Positions 16,561 to 24,323 of a stretch of 64,000 bases of DNA are shown here, piece after piece. This stretch comes from Clostridia bacterium (GTDB taxonomy: Bacteria; Bacillota; Clostridia; Christensenellales; UBA1242): contig JALOBO010000004.1 of assembly GCA_023228225.1 (NCBI GenBank), positions 43,379 through 107,378 on the forward strand. Reading direction: 5' to 3'. Below the pieces are notes generated by a model. It was not told the origin of the DNA and searched no databases. It saw nothing but the letters and a program-made list of their open reading frames with translations. Every line of letters starts with the position of its first letter. Positions within the stretch are counted from its first letter, which is position 1. Made by a program: the position numbers and the translations under genes.

Positions 16561-16590
16561 TATTTTATTTTATATATAACTTTCAACTTT
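16561..16590 (-). promoter_or_regulatory. Class 2 promoter, minus strand
   Basis: Read on the minus strand: AAAGTTGAAAGTTATATATAAAATAAAATA, ending about 10 bases before the ATG of the minus-strand membrane protein. Its orientation following the gene is strong support for the class 2 motif being a promoter. Confidence 0.7.
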
Positions 16591-16620
16591 TTTCTAAATG
16601 ATAGAAAATATTTACTAAAA

Positions 16621-16675
16621 CCATTGCTATTGCTTCATTAATGTTGTATATTTGATTTTAATTAATTGATAAACA
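16621..16675 (+). promoter_or_regulatory. Class 1 promoter, copy 2
   Basis: TATATTTG at 16647-16654 with TTG 20 bases upstream; followed by the conserved AATTGATAAA segment and the ATG at 16694. Confidence 0.85.
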
Positions 16676-16693
16676 AATATAAAAATCACTGCC

Positions 16694-16876
16694 ATGGAAA
16701 ATATAAATGAAAAAATTGCAAAACATTTGGTAACAAAGTTTTATAATATCATTTTTGAAACTATTGATGATATTGAAGGTACTACCGCAAATAATCAAGC
16801 ATGGGAAGCCGCTAAAAAAATTGCAATTGAAGCAGTTGAAACTCAAGAAATTAAAGACGAAATCTCAAAACTGTAA
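16694..16876 (+). CDS. Small helical hypothetical protein
   Basis: 60 residues, all-helical by composition (M-E-N-I-N-E-K-I-A-K-H). First gene after class 1 promoter copy 2 and immediately upstream of the 2H-like gene; likely early. Function unknown. Confidence 0.65.
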   Translation: MENINEKIAKHLVTKFYNIIFETIDDIEGTTANNQAWEAAKKIAIEAVETQEIKDEISKL

Positions 16877-16877
16877 A

Positions 16878-17408
16878 ATGTCAAACATTATTTCATACAA
16901 GGGCAAAATTCATTTCGACCCAGACAACAAAACAAATAAACACGAATCACAAGCATCTTGGAAAAAGATTGCATTGATTATGATTCCAGGTGAAGTTTGT
17001 GAATATTATTCTTGGTTTTTAGAAAAACGTTATGACATTATTTTGAATAAACCATTAAGAGGCGCGCATATATCATTTATAAATGACAGTGTTGCTGATA
17101 TTCAAAAAGGATGTTCACTTGTAAATCAAGAAGATGTTCATTTCATATGGGATTCGCTGAAAAAGAAATACGATAACACTGAAATTGAAGTTATATTAGA
17201 TTTGGATCCTCGTTCCGACGGCAATCACTGGTGGTTAAATATTCCACAAGATGAAAGAACAACAATACATGGAATCCGTGCAGAAATTGGTTTAGGAAGA
17301 CCATTTTTCGGTTTACATATGTCAATCGGTTATGCAAACGAAAAGAATAAAGCGCATAGCGAATACATATTAAGATTACTTACAAATTTTGACAAAAACT
17401 TTTATTAA
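16878..17408 (+). CDS. 2H phosphoesterase-like protein
   Basis: 176 residues from ATG 16878, one base after the previous stop. Two H-x-S motifs are visible: R-G-A-H-I-S-F-I (about residue 65) and F-G-L-H-M-S-I-G (about residue 150). Paired H-x-[S/T]-hydrophobic motifs about 80 residues apart are the hallmark of the 2H phosphoesterase superfamily (LigT, CPDase, T4 Acb1), which cleave 2',3'-cyclic or cyclic oligonucleotide phosphates. It sits behind a host-type early promoter. Candidate roles are degrading defence signals such as CBASS cyclic nucleotides, or RNA end repair. The alternative is chance motif spacing; no structure check is possible here. Confidence 0.6.
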   Translation: MSNIISYKGKIHFDPDNKTNKHESQASWKKIALIMIPGEVCEYYSWFLEKRYDIILNKPLRGAHISFINDSVADIQKGCSLVNQEDVHFIWDSLKKKYDNTEIEVILDLDPRSDGNHWWLNIPQDERTTIHGIRAEIGLGRPFFGLHMSIGYANEKNKAHSEYILRLLTNFDKNFY

Positions 17409-17419
17409 AAATTGAAATC

Positions 17420-17593
17420 ATGGAAGAATTATTAGAAAAGTACAAAAACCGATTACACATTTTAAAGGAAAATCGTCGTATAACGTATGATGAAAATACT
17501 GATGCGGAAAACGAATTGTACGATAAACTTACCAAACAATGCGCAGAATTTTGTCAAGATATTAACAAAATTATTAAAGTCGATAAGAAATGA
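17420..17593 (+). CDS. Small helical protein (57 aa)
   Basis: ATG 17420, MEELLEKYKNRLHILKENRR, ending in an ATGA overlap with the next gene. Lys/Glu heptads suggest a helical hairpin. Overlap supports translation; function unknown. Confidence 0.6.
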   Translation: MEELLEKYKNRLHILKENRRITYDENTDAENELYDKLTKQCAEFCQDINKIIKVDKK

Positions 17594-18285
17594 TAACGAA
17601 CATAATTTTTATTACTTTACTGATTGTTACAACTTTAGTATTTGTTGATAAACTTGTTATGCTAACATTAGATCTTCGTGTATCTATAAAAGTGTTGCAA
17701 ATCCAAATGAATTGGCTAAGTGATGAATTTCAACAGCCTATTATTGAAAAATTTTGGGCATACCTCGACAAAATTAGAATTTCCGAAAACATTTATATTG
17801 AAATGTACGATACTATTGAGGAAATGAATCCAAATAGGACACCTGATAAATATGCTGCAGGCACATACGTTCATCTAAAACCTGCTTACGATACAGAAAT
17901 TAATCGTATTATTCATAAAGCACCAAAAATTCGGTTAGTTAATGAATCAAAAAATACAAATGTTTGTACATATGCGCACGAACTTGGTCACCATTTTGCA
18001 ATAACAAAACACGGTGATGATTCTGAGGAAGCTGCCGATGCATACATAATGCAATTAGGACTCGAATGTTTAGACAGATTTGAACTAGTTATCTTAGGAA
18101 ACAAACTTGAAATACATTCAAAAGTAAAACTGCCATTTAATCGAAATGATGAATTTGATAGGTTTGCAAAAATTGAATCAGATAAACTTCGACATATAGA
18201 AGTTGCAAAATTAAACTATGCGCTATTTGGATGGATTTTAATTGTATATGCAAAATTATGTATAATCATTGAAAATATAATATGA
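17590..18285 (+). CDS. Membrane-anchored HELGH zinc metallopeptidase-like protein
   Basis: 231 residues. An N-terminal membrane segment (residues 3-25) is followed by C-T-Y-A-H-E-L-G-H-H-F-A at about 125-136 and H-G-D-D-S-E-E-A-A-D-A-Y-I about 10 residues on, giving HExxH plus a downstream Glu as in ImmA/IrrE-type zincins. A C-terminal hydrophobic stretch (A-L-F-G-W-I-L-I-V-Y-A-K-L) may be a second anchor. Unlike ImmA it has no visible HTH partner. Possible processing of a host membrane or regulatory protein; inference. Confidence 0.7.
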   Translation: MITNIIFITLLIVTTLVFVDKLVMLTLDLRVSIKVLQIQMNWLSDEFQQPIIEKFWAYLDKIRISENIYIEMYDTIEEMNPNRTPDKYAAGTYVHLKPAYDTEINRIIHKAPKIRLVNESKNTNVCTYAHELGHHFAITKHGDDSEEAADAYIMQLGLECLDRFELVILGNKLEIHSKVKLPFNRNDEFDRFAKIESDKLRHIEVAKLNYALFGWILIVYAKLCIIIENII

Positions 18286-18542
18286 AAACATACACATTAG
18301 GAATTTTAGAATTATCAAAACGGCCTGACATCAGAACAGACAGATATGGCGTTTATAACAAAATGACGGATGCGGAATTGATTCAGCACGATAAAGATAT
18401 TGATGAAATGCTTGACGAGGAAGGCATTGCCGAAAACAGAGGTGCTGCAGCAACCGCAAAACACGTTGATTTTGATATACTATTTAGATGTATACTTCTT
18501 GGCAAAAAGAAATACACAAATTCAATTAAATTCGATAAATAG
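18282..18542 (+). CDS. Hypothetical protein
   Basis: 86 residues, ATG overlapping the upstream stop. Acidic middle (D-I-D-E-M-L-D-E-E-G-I-A-E-N) and basic C-terminus. No family recognised. Confidence 0.65.
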   Translation: MKTYTLGILELSKRPDIRTDRYGVYNKMTDAELIQHDKDIDEMLDEEGIAENRGAAATAKHVDFDILFRCILLGKKKYTNSIKFDK

Positions 18543-18544
18543 TA

Positions 18545-18582
18545 AAACTTTTAATCAGTTCTGTATATAATAAACAAATAAA
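18545..18582 (+). promoter_or_regulatory. Class 2 promoter, spaced variant
   Basis: AACTTTT, 13 bases, GTATATAATAAACAAATAAA; six bases before the next ATG. Same variant at 24508-24528. Confidence 0.6.
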
Positions 18583-18587
18583 ATTGT

Positions 18588-18917
18588 ATGATTGAAAAAT
18601 TAGCAAACGCTTTGGTCGGTAATGTAATGTTATCGAAATATTATATTGGCTTACCTTGTAAAATAGGAAAAGTTGTTGGGAGAATTGTTGAAGAATGCTC
18701 TGTGGGTTCTAAAGGAATAATGAATGACAAAGAAATGCATTCAATTATTTTTTTTGCAACTCCGCATGGGAGTATAATTCAAACAGGAATTGCACATCTT
18801 GAGGATTTAACTGAAGAAGATGAAGTTTTGTTGCAAAAATATGAAGATGCTGCTAAAGCTGATAATGTTTGGTACGGTAACAAATTAAAAAATACAGATT
18901 ATGAGTATAATGGCTAA
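18588..18917 (+). CDS. Hypothetical protein
   Basis: 109 residues. Beta-rich N-terminal part (C-K-I-G-K-V-V-G-R-I-V-E-E-C) and an acidic helical tail. Overlaps the next gene by 17 bases. Confidence 0.65.
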   Translation: MIEKLANALVGNVMLSKYYIGLPCKIGKVVGRIVEECSVGSKGIMNDKEMHSIIFFATPHGSIIQTGIAHLEDLTEEDEVLLQKYEDAAKADNVWYGNKLKNTDYEYNG

Positions 18918-19161
18918 AAGTGAGTATTGTTCGCATTGCGGCGGGTATCATCCAATTTATGTATTTGGTTGCCCACACCCACGACAAGTAATTGATACTA
19001 GCATGTTGTGTCTTAAAGATACAAGTGACGAAATAATCGAATACTCAGAAATTAATTTTGAAGAATTGCTTTGCAAATACGGTCCTGAAGGTTTATACGA
19101 TATTGCAAACAAATTAAAAAAGTTGGCAGACGAAGATATTTCCGATACGTATTTCTCATAA
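18901..19161 (+). CDS. Small zinc-knuckle hypothetical protein
   Basis: 86 residues; ATG at 18901 or 18910. Y-C-S-H-C-G-G-Y-H-P-I-Y-V-F-G-C-P-H near the N-terminus is a plausible C2HC zinc site. The C-terminal K-Y-G-P-E-G-L-Y-D-I-A-N-K resembles the protein at 10775-10972. Confidence 0.65.
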   Translation: MSIMAKSEYCSHCGGYHPIYVFGCPHPRQVIDTSMLCLKDTSDEIIEYSEINFEELLCKYGPEGLYDIANKLKKLADEDISDTYFS

Positions 19162-19177
19162 CATTAAATATTGACAA

Positions 19178-19861
19178 ATGAAAAAACTTAATCACATTGA
19201 ATCAGCAATAAAGGAAGGCTATAGTTTACACACATTCCGTTCCGGCAGTGGCCTTAGAGTTGCAACGTTGAAATATAACGACGTAACAAAATATTACGGC
19301 GAAAGTTGTGATTTGAATGAAGCGCTAAGAATCCTTAATGATGACGTAAGAGCAGGCGGACGAGAATATAAAGATGTGTATAACGGAAAAGTTGAACAGC
19401 ATTATTATACAGGATCATACGGAAGTGACACAGATAAATTGGATTTATGGGTTTGCAATAGTAAGCCATTAGATATTACATTTGAAGAAAACAATTTCGT
19501 TATCAAAATGAATACGTTTGAAGATATAAAAACGCCTGAAATTATTTTAAACAAAATCTTTAAAAACAAAGAAACCGTTTATTGGAAAGTACCCGGCGGG
19601 AAACGAATATTCAAATCGTATCCACAACGTTTAGCAAATCGCGAAATTGCATGTTGCACTGGAACTATACCTTCACGCAGTGGTGCAGAGGCAAATGATG
19701 AAATGATTGAAGTTACACGAATTGCAAAAGGAACAACATTATCCGCAGCATTTGATGAAGCAATTAAAAATACTGATGTTAAACTTGAAATCGAATGGTA
19801 TCAATTACCGTATGATGAATCAATGGAACATGAATTGACCGAACAGTTAAACAAATTATAA
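19178..19861 (+). CDS. Hypothetical protein (227 aa)
   Basis: ATG 16 bases after the previous stop; TAATG overlap with the next gene. Two-part composition: an N-terminal beta region (H-T-F-R-S-G-S-G-L-R-V-A-T-L) and a C-terminal alpha/beta part with a C-C-T-G-T-I-P-S-R-S-G motif. Not recognised. Confidence 0.7.
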   Translation: MKKLNHIESAIKEGYSLHTFRSGSGLRVATLKYNDVTKYYGESCDLNEALRILNDDVRAGGREYKDVYNGKVEQHYYTGSYGSDTDKLDLWVCNSKPLDITFEENNFVIKMNTFEDIKTPEIILNKIFKNKETVYWKVPGGKRIFKSYPQRLANREIACCTGTIPSRSGAEANDEMIEVTRIAKGTTLSAAFDEAIKNTDVKLEIEWYQLPYDESMEHELTEQLNKL

Positions 19862-20115
19862 TGGAAAAAGTTTTATTAGGAAAAAGCGATTGGAAATGGA
19901 CAGTACGATGGATATTGGCCGCTCCATTTTGGGCATTATCAACAAGTCCAACTCGAAAATCGTGGTCCGAATTTAAGTATGGCATGATGACACACGTGTG
20001 CGATTGGAATTATGAAAATCCGGATTATTCGCACGGAGGCAAGTGTTATCCATGTAAGCACTTTGGTTGCAATATGGTTTCAGTACAAGAAAAAGATGGC
20101 ACTTGGTGCAAATAA
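19861..20115 (+). CDS. Cysteine-rich hypothetical protein
   Basis: 84 residues. C-D-W ... G-K-C-Y-P-C-K-H-F-G-C ... W-C gives five cysteines in the C-terminal half, probably a zinc site. The N-terminal half is amphipathic and Trp-rich. Coupled to both neighbours. Confidence 0.65.
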   Translation: MEKVLLGKSDWKWTVRWILAAPFWALSTSPTRKSWSEFKYGMMTHVCDWNYENPDYSHGGKCYPCKHFGCNMVSVQEKDGTWCK

Positions 20116-20313
20116 ATGGAAAGAAGTTTAAGATTGCAAAGAATCGTCGATAAGATGATAAATGAAGGAATTTCATCAAAAGAATTGACTGAAACAACTT
20201 GGTGTGGAATTCCGTACAGCGAATTATATGAAAGATGGCATACATATATTATAGCTGAAAGGGAAAGAAGAGGTATCAAATTAAAATGTAAAATATGGAA
20301 TCAATTGAAATAA
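20116..20313 (+). CDS. Small helical hypothetical protein
   Basis: 65 residues, Arg/Glu-rich helices (M-E-R-S-L-R-L-Q-R-I-V-D-K-M), abutting the upstream stop and overlapping the next gene by 19 bases. Possibly nucleic-acid binding by charge only. Confidence 0.6.
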   Translation: MERSLRLQRIVDKMINEGISSKELTETTWCGIPYSELYERWHTYIIAERERRGIKLKCKIWNQLK

Positions 20314-20456
20314 TCATTTGCGACGCATGCAAAGGAACAGGAAATACATCAGTACGTGTTTCTGTTGATGAATCTGAAACTGTAAGTTGTTCAAAATGCG
20401 AAGGCAGTGGAAGATTGGTAAAGAAGATAACAATTAAACCTTATATAGGAAAATAA
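20295..20456 (+). CDS. DnaJ-type zinc-knuckle miniprotein
   Basis: 53 residues: C-D-A-C-K-G-T-G-N and, 22 residues on, C-S-K-C-E-G-S-G-R, the two C-x2-C-x-G-x-G motifs that form one DnaJ zinc centre. No J domain. Related miniproteins lie at 11351, 24532 and 36662. Confidence 0.7.
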   Translation: MESIEIIICDACKGTGNTSVRVSVDESETVSCSKCEGSGRLVKKITIKPYIGK

Positions 20457-20469
20457 TTGTGAAAAAATG

Positions 20470-20516
20470 TTTTTAAAACTTTGATATATAATTTATAATA
20501 AAATATAAAATAAATT
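20470..20516 (+). promoter_or_regulatory. Class 2 promoter
   Basis: AAAACTTTGATATATAATTT then ATAATAAAATATAAAATAAA, immediately before the DNA-binding/GIY-YIG gene pair. Confidence 0.55.
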
Positions 20517-20521
20517 ATACA

Positions 20522-20683
20522 ATGCCAAAGTTACAAAAACAAAACATCGATTTTACATTCATTTTGAAATTGAATGCAGATGACAGAAAAAAACTGGATG
20601 AAATTCAATTAAGTGGAATAAACGCGTCAGTATTATTTCGCAATTTTATTAATGAATATCATGAAAAAAATATTGCAAAGTAA
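20522..20683 (+). CDS. Ribbon-helix-helix-like DNA-binding protein
   Basis: 53 residues. A short strand (D-F-T-F-I-L-K-L-N-A) followed by two helices (D-D-R-K-K-L-D-E-I and A-S-V-L-F-R-N-F-I-N-E-Y) fits the ribbon-helix-helix fold of phage and plasmid repressors. Its TAA overlaps the ATG of the endonuclease (TAATG), so the two are translationally coupled; it may control that gene. The 54.5-55.9 kb endonuclease has an analogous coupled MerR-like partner. Confidence 0.65.
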   Translation: MPKLQKQNIDFTFILKLNADDRKKLDEIQLSGINASVLFRNFINEYHEKNIAK

Positions 20684-21636
20684 TGTATCATTACGTATAC
20701 AAAGTAACACATATAGAAACAGGACAATTCTATATAGGTTCAAGAAGTTGTAACGTTATGCCATCATTAGACATAAATTATATGGGTTCAATGAAAACTT
20801 GGAAACCTGATAAAACAAAATTGATAAAAGAAATTATTAAAGATGATTTTATATCTAAAGAAGATGCAATAAAATGTGAATCTAATGAAATACGTAAAAA
20901 TATTCATAACAAATTAAATGAGAATTATAATATTCCAGATTCAGGTTGGCACACATTAGGCATGGTAACGGTTAAAGATACGCATGGAAAAACCATGTTA
21001 GTTAGTGTTGATGATCCTAGATACATATCAGGTGAACTTGTTGGATGTAATAAAGGACATAAAGTTGTTCGTGGTATAGAAGGCAAATGCGTTAGAATAT
21101 CAATTGAATCTGATGAATACAAAAATGGCGACTACATGGGTTTGACACATGGAAAGGCGGTTGTTAAAGATAAGAATGGCAAACGATATAGTATACTAAA
21201 AAATGATCCTAAATACACATCCGGTGAATACATTTCAATTGCAAAAAATAAAGTGAATGTTAAAGATGCAGATGGCAATACATTGCAAGTAGATACAGAT
21301 GACGAACGATACATAAGTGGCGAACTTGTTGGCACCAATAAAGGAAATGTAGTTGTTAAAGATTCAAATGGCACTATTATGGTAGTATCTACAAACGATC
21401 CACGATATGTATCTGGTGAATTGATTGTTCCGCATACTGGAATGGTTAATGTAATAGATATAAATGGCAAATCAATGAGGGTTAATCGTGACGACCCTAG
21501 ATACATATCCGGCGAATTGATAAGTACTACTGCAAATACTGAATGGATTTGTAATGATGATTTGCATATTGCTACAAAAATTAAAAACGGTGAAAGTATA
21601 CCAGATGGCTGGCGAAAAGGTAAAAAATATAAATAA
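20683..21636 (+). CDS. GIY-YIG homing endonuclease with six 32-residue repeats
   Basis: 317 residues. Residues 3-20 carry Y-V-Y-K-V-T-H ... F-Y-I-G-S-R, the GIY-YIG catalytic signature, with conserved K-T-W-K-P and a downstream Glu (C-E-S-N-E). From about residue 93 six 32-residue units follow, consensus V-K-D-x-x-G-x-x-x-x-V-x-x-x-D-P-R-Y-x-S-G-E-L-V, ending in a basic tail G-W-R-K-G-K-K-Y-K. Close paralogues lie at 32724 and 54534. The repeats are probably the DNA-recognition module (inference). The gene is probably a free-standing mobile endonuclease. Confidence 0.85.
   Translation: MYHYVYKVTHIETGQFYIGSRSCNVMPSLDINYMGSMKTWKPDKTKLIKEIIKDDFISKEDAIKCESNEIRKNIHNKLNENYNIPDSGWHTLGMVTVKDTHGKTMLVSVDDPRYISGELVGCNKGHKVVRGIEGKCVRISIESDEYKNGDYMGLTHGKAVVKDKNGKRYSILKNDPKYTSGEYISIAKNKVNVKDADGNTLQVDTDDERYISGELVGTNKGNVVVKDSNGTIMVVSTNDPRYVSGELIVPHTGMVNVIDINGKSMRVNRDDPRYISGELISTTANTEWICNDDLHIATKIKNGESIPDGWRKGKKYK
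20962..21530 (+). repeat. In-frame 96-bp tandem repeats, six units
   Basis: Each unit encodes 32 residues with the strongest conservation at D-P-R-Y-x-S-G-E-L; units 2 and 3 have diverged most. Homologous arrays lie in the genes at 32724 (five units) and 54534 (eight or nine). Confidence 0.75.
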
Positions 21637-21652
21637 TTAAAATTGAATAAAA

Positions 21653-22033
21653 ATGGATATATGCGTTGACTTCGATGGTACATGTACTACACATGAGTTC
21701 CCACGAGTAGGTAAAGATATTGGTGCAGTACCAGTATTGAAAGAATTAGTTGCAAAAGGACACCGATTAATATTGTTCACAATGCGTTCTGACAATAAAG
21801 AAGGATCGTATTTAACTGATGCTGTCGATTGGTTCAAAGAAAATGAAATTCCTTTATTTGGAATTAATCGAAACCCAGAACAAACTTGGACAACAAGTCC
21901 TAAGGCATATGGCCAATGCTATATTGATGATTGTGCATTAGGTGCTCCACTTTTATACAATCCAGAATTATCGCATGCACCGTATATTGATTGGTCAGTT
22001 GTAAGATCATTTTTGTTATCAAAAAATCTTTAA
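21653..22033 (+). CDS. HAD-superfamily hydrolase (phage type)
   Basis: 126 residues. D-F-D-G-T-C-T at residues 5-11 is HAD motif I; L-F-T-M-R-S supplies motif II (Thr/Ser region), and Y-I-D-D-C near residue 100 is the motif IV acidic pair. The family is common in phages (nucleotidase or Pnk-3'-phosphatase-like) and acts on phosphate esters; substrate unknown. It follows the homing endonuclease by 16 bases. Confidence 0.8.
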   Translation: MDICVDFDGTCTTHEFPRVGKDIGAVPVLKELVAKGHRLILFTMRSDNKEGSYLTDAVDWFKENEIPLFGINRNPEQTWTTSPKAYGQCYIDDCALGAPLLYNPELSHAPYIDWSVVRSFLLSKNL

Positions 22034-22036
22034 GAT

Positions 22037-22354
22037 ATGTGGGCAAAATTACATGTAATATTCGACAGAAATTCATATCACTTTGGTGCATATGATAAAG
22101 ATGCTATTATTAAAGAATTGGTGCCATTTATCAAAAAAGAATGCGATGAAGCAATCAGAAAATATAATAACGAAGAACCTATTTTTGAAGAAAAGGAATC
22201 GTATACATTAGATGATATGCGTAAAGCATTTAACGCTGGACAAAGTCAAAAATACAGATTGAAGTGGGGAGACGAATATGAATACGAAAAAGCATATAAA
22301 AGTTTTGGCGATTATATGAATACCATGCATCTTAAAAATAAATTAACAAAATGA
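22037..22354 (+). CDS. Hypothetical protein
   Basis: 105 residues, ATG three bases after the HAD gene; acidic and helical with aromatic-rich C-terminal half (K-Y-R-L-K-W-G-D-E-Y-E-Y). Function unknown. Confidence 0.65.
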   Translation: MWAKLHVIFDRNSYHFGAYDKDAIIKELVPFIKKECDEAIRKYNNEEPIFEEKESYTLDDMRKAFNAGQSQKYRLKWGDEYEYEKAYKSFGDYMNTMHLKNKLTK

Positions 22355-22650
22355 GAAAGTATAAATTCGATACTGAAACATTAAATCAGCTTAAATTATC
22401 TGCTGATTTGCTGTCTGACAACAGTATGTCAACACAGCTTTATAGCATTATAGATAATAATTTGAAAAAACAACTTGCAAATCCTGAAACTGAAATGTAT
22501 GGATATGTAGGGAGAATAGGTCCTAAGAATGAAAGAGTTATAGTTGTTGCTGATAATATAGCAAGTGCTATGGATAAACTTGAAGAAATTGCTGGGGCTG
22601 CATCTAATTATTCAATTGAAATTAATGAAAGTATTAAAATAATTTTGTAA
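22351..22650 (+). CDS. Hypothetical protein
   Basis: 99 residues, four-base overlap with both neighbours. A helical first half and a beta-rich second half (E-M-Y-G-Y-V-G-R-I-G). Not recognised. Confidence 0.65.
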   Translation: MRKYKFDTETLNQLKLSADLLSDNSMSTQLYSIIDNNLKKQLANPETEMYGYVGRIGPKNERVIVVADNIASAMDKLEEIAGAASNYSIEINESIKIIL

Positions 22651-23285
22651 TGAATAGAGAAGAAGCAAAAGATCTTATCAGAAATGATAAAGATTCGTAC
22701 GGAAAACCAAAAGCCATCATGACAAAAATTGATGCCATTTATGATGAGTTTGAAGCAGAAATTAACAACTTGAAATCTGAACGTCATCAAATGGCATCAG
22801 GCATGCTATCAATACTTGATAGCATAAAGTTATTCGACAATGATTCGCTTGACATATCAGAAGAAACGCTATCAGAAATATTCTTTAGAAAAATGAAGGC
22901 GTATGATATTGATTTGAATAAAGAATTGGGTTTTACACATTTACGTCCTGTAAGTATATATGAACGTAAAGCAAATGAAACAACCAGAGAAATTGGTTTT
23001 GATATAATTGAAATTTTCAGACATACAACAGGACATAGAGAAAAACCAAGTAAACAATTTGGCATAGGATCATTCCCACAAAGTTATTTTCCTGGTGAAT
23101 GGTATTGTACAAAAGTGCGAAGATTAAAAGATAACGTATTAATCGTACGTGACATTACAGTAACAAATAAAGGTAGAGTTATTTTTATTCGATTCACAGG
23201 TGATTTTGTTGAAAAAAAATGTATAATAAGTACAGCAGCAGGTGATTATGATATTAATGAATTAATTATTTTAAAAGATGAATAG
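22650..23285 (+). CDS. Hypothetical protein (211 aa)
   Basis: TAATG coupling to the upstream gene; overlaps the M42 start by eight bases. An N-terminal helical/coiled region (residues 1-75), then a beta-rich domain from about 105. No family recognised. Confidence 0.7.
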   Translation: MNREEAKDLIRNDKDSYGKPKAIMTKIDAIYDEFEAEINNLKSERHQMASGMLSILDSIKLFDNDSLDISEETLSEIFFRKMKAYDIDLNKELGFTHLRPVSIYERKANETTREIGFDIIEIFRHTTGHREKPSKQFGIGSFPQSYFPGEWYCTKVRRLKDNVLIVRDITVTNKGRVIFIRFTGDFVEKKCIISTAAGDYDINELIILKDE

Positions 23286-24322
23286 AGATTTTATAAAGAA
23301 ATATGTAGAGACGCCATCGCCTACAGGATTTGAAATGAAATTGGGTGGACAAAAAGTTTGGATTGAAGAAGCAAAAAAAATATGCTAAAGTTACAACTGA
23401 TAATTACGGTAATGCGTATGCGGTTACAGGTAACAATCCAAAGTACACTGTAATAATGGATGCGCACGGCGATGAAATTTCGTGGTATGTAAGTAAAATT
23501 TCAAAAGAAGGTTTCCTATCAGTTATAAGAAATGGCGGTTCTGACCAGCAAATTGCGCCATCTATGAGAGTCAATATTTGGGGTACAAAAGGAAAAGTTG
23601 AAGGCATTTTTGGTCATCCTGCAATTCATATTCATGACAGACCAGACAAGGTAAAATTGGACAGTTTGTTTATTGACATCGGTGTTTCAAGTGATACTGA
23701 AGCAAAAGAAATGGGAATTGAAGTTGGAACAGTTGCAACGTTTCAAGACGGTTACATGGAATTAGGTAAAAACTTTATTGTTGGTCGCTCACTTGATGAC
23801 AAAATAGGTGGAACTATAACAATTGAAGTTCTTAAAAAATTAAAAGAAAATAACATTGACTTGCCTTTTCAATTAATTGCAATCAATTCGGTTCAAGAAG
23901 AAATTGGTTTAAGAGGTGCTGAAATGGCTGCAAGAAAAGCAAAACCAGATGTTGCATTTATCATTGATGTTACACACGAAGATTCTTCACCAGCATATAA
24001 AAACAAAGAACACAAAGCAGGTGATGGCGTTGTTTTAACAGTTGCACCAGCAGTTCATAATAACTTGTTAGATTATGTAAAGAAAATCGGTACAGATAAT
24101 TCGATTAAATACACAATGCAAGCAAGTTCATCGTACACAGGAACAAATACAGATTCATATGCATATCCTCGTGGTTGTCCATCTGTATTACTTTCATTAC
24201 CTTTAAGATATATGCATACAACAGTTGAAACTGTTCACGTAGATGACATACAAGCAACAATTGACTTACTTTATTTATCAATTATCAATCTTGCTGCAGG
24301 GCAATCTTTCAAATACGAATAA
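23278..24322 (+). pseudogene. M42-family aminopeptidase, frame broken at an A8 run
   Basis: The N-terminus starts at ATG 23278 (M-N-R-D-F-I-K-K-Y-V-E-T-P-S-P-T-G-F-E, typical of M42 peptidases) and runs into a stop at 23395-23397. The rest continues in the +1 frame from a run of eight A's (23383-23390) as Y-A-K-V-T-T-D, to 24322. The joined product is about 347 residues with M42 metal motifs A-H-G-D-E, R-S-L-D-D-K-I-G-G and Q-E-E-I-G-L-R-G. Removing one A restores one frame. Explanations: assembly/homopolymer error, slippage on the A run giving functional product, or recent inactivation. Confidence 0.8.
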
Positions 24323-24323
24323 C

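Noticed and set aside
21132..21683. Long minus-strand ORF of 183 codons with repeats
   Set aside because: It is the antisense of the 32-residue repeat array in the + strand endonuclease; repetition keeps the opposite frame open. Similar shadows occur at 33221-33508 (-) and 54718-55194 (+).
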